DNA of 7,981 bases from Mariprofundus sp. (GTDB lineage Bacteria > Pseudomonadota > Zetaproteobacteria > Mariprofundales > Mariprofundaceae): NCBI GenBank assembly GCA_015485035.1, contig WFUI01000029.1, forward strand, positions 1 through 7,981, read 5' to 3'. This document shows positions 7,636 to 7,981 of this stretch, piece after piece. Below the pieces are notes generated by a model, which was not told where the DNA came from, did not search any database, and was given only the letters and a program-made list of their open reading frames with translations. The position numbers and the translations under genes were made by a program. Position 1 is the stretch's first letter. Each line of letters begins with the position of its first letter.

Positions 7636-7691
7636 CCAGCCAGACATGAAAAAGGGCCCCCGATCGGGAGCCCTTTTTCATGTCTGGCTGG
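7636..7691. terminator. 56-bp near-perfect palindrome with bidirectional terminator core
   Basis: Bases 7636-7663 pair with 7691-7664 with a single mismatch (7658/7669) and no unpaired loop around a central GATC. The inner part is a Rho-independent terminator: a GC stem (7654-7673) flanked by five A on the left and five T on the right, so it works in both directions. For the minus strand it lies just after the tRNA-Gln gene and should end that transcript. The outer right arm overlaps the last seven bases of the tRNA gene, including the encoded CCA, which is unusual. Confidence 0.88.
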
Positions 7692-7758
7692 GGGACAAGG
7701 ATTCGAACCTTGATTGACGGAGTCAGAGTCCGTTGTCCTGCCGTTAGACGATCCCCCA
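7685..7758 (-). tRNA. tRNA-Gln (anticodon CTG)
   Basis: A 74-nt cloverleaf with encoded CCA. The 7-bp acceptor stem pairs TGGGGGA (7758-7752) with TCCCCCA (7695-7689), with G as discriminator (7688) and CCA at 7687-7685. The D arm has a 4-bp stem GTCT/GGAC including one wobble pair. The anticodon stem is ACGGA/TCCGT around CTCTGAC, giving anticodon CTG at 7726-7724 and therefore glutamine codon CAG. The T arm is CAAGG-TTCGAAT-CCTTG. The U1-A72 pair and G73 are the known identity elements of bacterial tRNA-Gln. The variable loop is 4 nt, within the normal range. Confidence 0.97.
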
Positions 7759-7767
7759 TTTCTGCAA

Positions 7768-7803
7768 GGCGCGCAACATAATGCCATTGTAGTTGTCCGT
7801 CAA
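7768..7803 (-). promoter_or_regulatory. Promoter of tRNA-Gln with GC-rich discriminator
   Basis: On the minus strand TTGACG (7803-7798) and TATGTT (7780-7775) are spaced by 17 bp. They are followed by GCGCGCC (7774-7768), a GC-rich discriminator of the kind found at stable-RNA promoters under stringent (ppGpp) control. Transcription should start near 7768, giving a leader of about 10 nt before the mature tRNA 5' end at 7758. Confidence 0.72.
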
Positions 7804-7825
7804 ATTCTATTCGGGACAAGAATGT

Positions 7826-7981
7826 CTACGTGACAGATTCTGAAGAAACCACTCTGGCCGTTGCAATCACAGCGCCAAAGGTACCAACGAGGCTGCCACC
7901 TATCAGGAGCGGCAGCAATAATACCCAGTTGCTTAAATCCACCTGCATAGTGGCAAACCAGTCATGGGATCCTAATACAAC
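7826..7981 (-). CDS. C-terminal fragment of an unidentified membrane protein
   Basis: An open frame enters from the right edge and ends at a TAG (7828-7826), giving the last 51 residues of a longer protein. It contains a polar stretch (GSHDWFATMQVDLSNW), one clear membrane helix (VLLLPLLIGGSLVGTFGAVIATARVV) and a short polar tail. The end of an ABC-type permease such as FtsX would look like this, but I cannot assign a family from one helix. Its stop lies 22 nt before the -35 of the tRNA promoter, with only an imperfect inverted repeat (about 7819-7841) between. The codon pattern is consistent with real coding sequence. Confidence 0.6.
   Translation of the reverse strand, partial: VVLGSHDWFATMQVDLSNWVLLLPLLIGGSLVGTFGAVIATARVVSSESVT

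Noticed and set aside
7387..7647. Minus-strand open frame of 86 codons across the spacer
   Set aside because: It starts inside the terminator palindrome, ends in the C-rich hairpin loop (translated as PPSPP) and has no protein-like pattern.
7622..7819. Minus-strand open frame of 65 codons
   Set aside because: It runs through the tRNA-Gln gene and its terminator.
7819..7841. Inverted repeat after the right-edge gene, considered as its terminator
   Set aside because: The pairing is interrupted by a bulge and mismatches and no U-tract follows.

Overview
The window reads as chromosomal DNA of a Gram-negative proteobacterium of moderate GC content. The main evidence is a block in the order DUF4390 – ntrY – ntrX – trkA – trkH, a neighbourhood I know from Beta-, Gamma- and Zetaproteobacteria-like genomes. 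I cannot name the genus from sequence alone. There are no insertion sequences, phage genes, CRISPR arrays or broken genes.

Layout. Positions 1-6707 hold one tightly packed operon on the minus strand. In transcription order it contains a secreted DUF4390 protein (6707-6156), an NtrY-type membrane histidine kinase (6159-3994), an NtrX-type sigma-54 activator (3997-2588), the K+ uptake regulator TrkA (2591-1221) and the K+ channel subunit TrkH (1217 to beyond the left edge). The first three junctions are 4-nt ATGA stop/start overlaps and the last is a 3-nt gap, so transcription and translation of the whole set are probably coupled. A two-component sensor system is thus co-expressed with the two Trk subunits.

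Divergent to it, a hot-dog acyl-CoA thioesterase runs on the plus strand (6843-7295). It has a clear sigma-70 promoter whose predicted first transcribed base is the A of its start codon, so its mRNA may be leaderless.

Positions 7296-7684 hold no convincing protein gene but are rich in structure. A GC-rich hairpin with a T-rich tail lies at 7336-7368. Directly next to it is a second hairpin at 7370-7419. On the minus strand the second hairpin displays a long pyrimidine loop containing CCUCC/CUCCC repeats, complementary to ribosome binding sites. Together they look like a small RNA with its own terminator, and this is the most interesting item in the window. Further right, a 56-bp near-perfect palindrome (7636-7691) contains a bidirectional terminator and runs into the 3' end of a tRNA-Gln(CTG) gene (7685-7758, minus). 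That tRNA gene has a well-formed promoter with a GC-rich discriminator. The window ends with the C-terminal 51 residues of an unidentified membrane protein on the minus strand.
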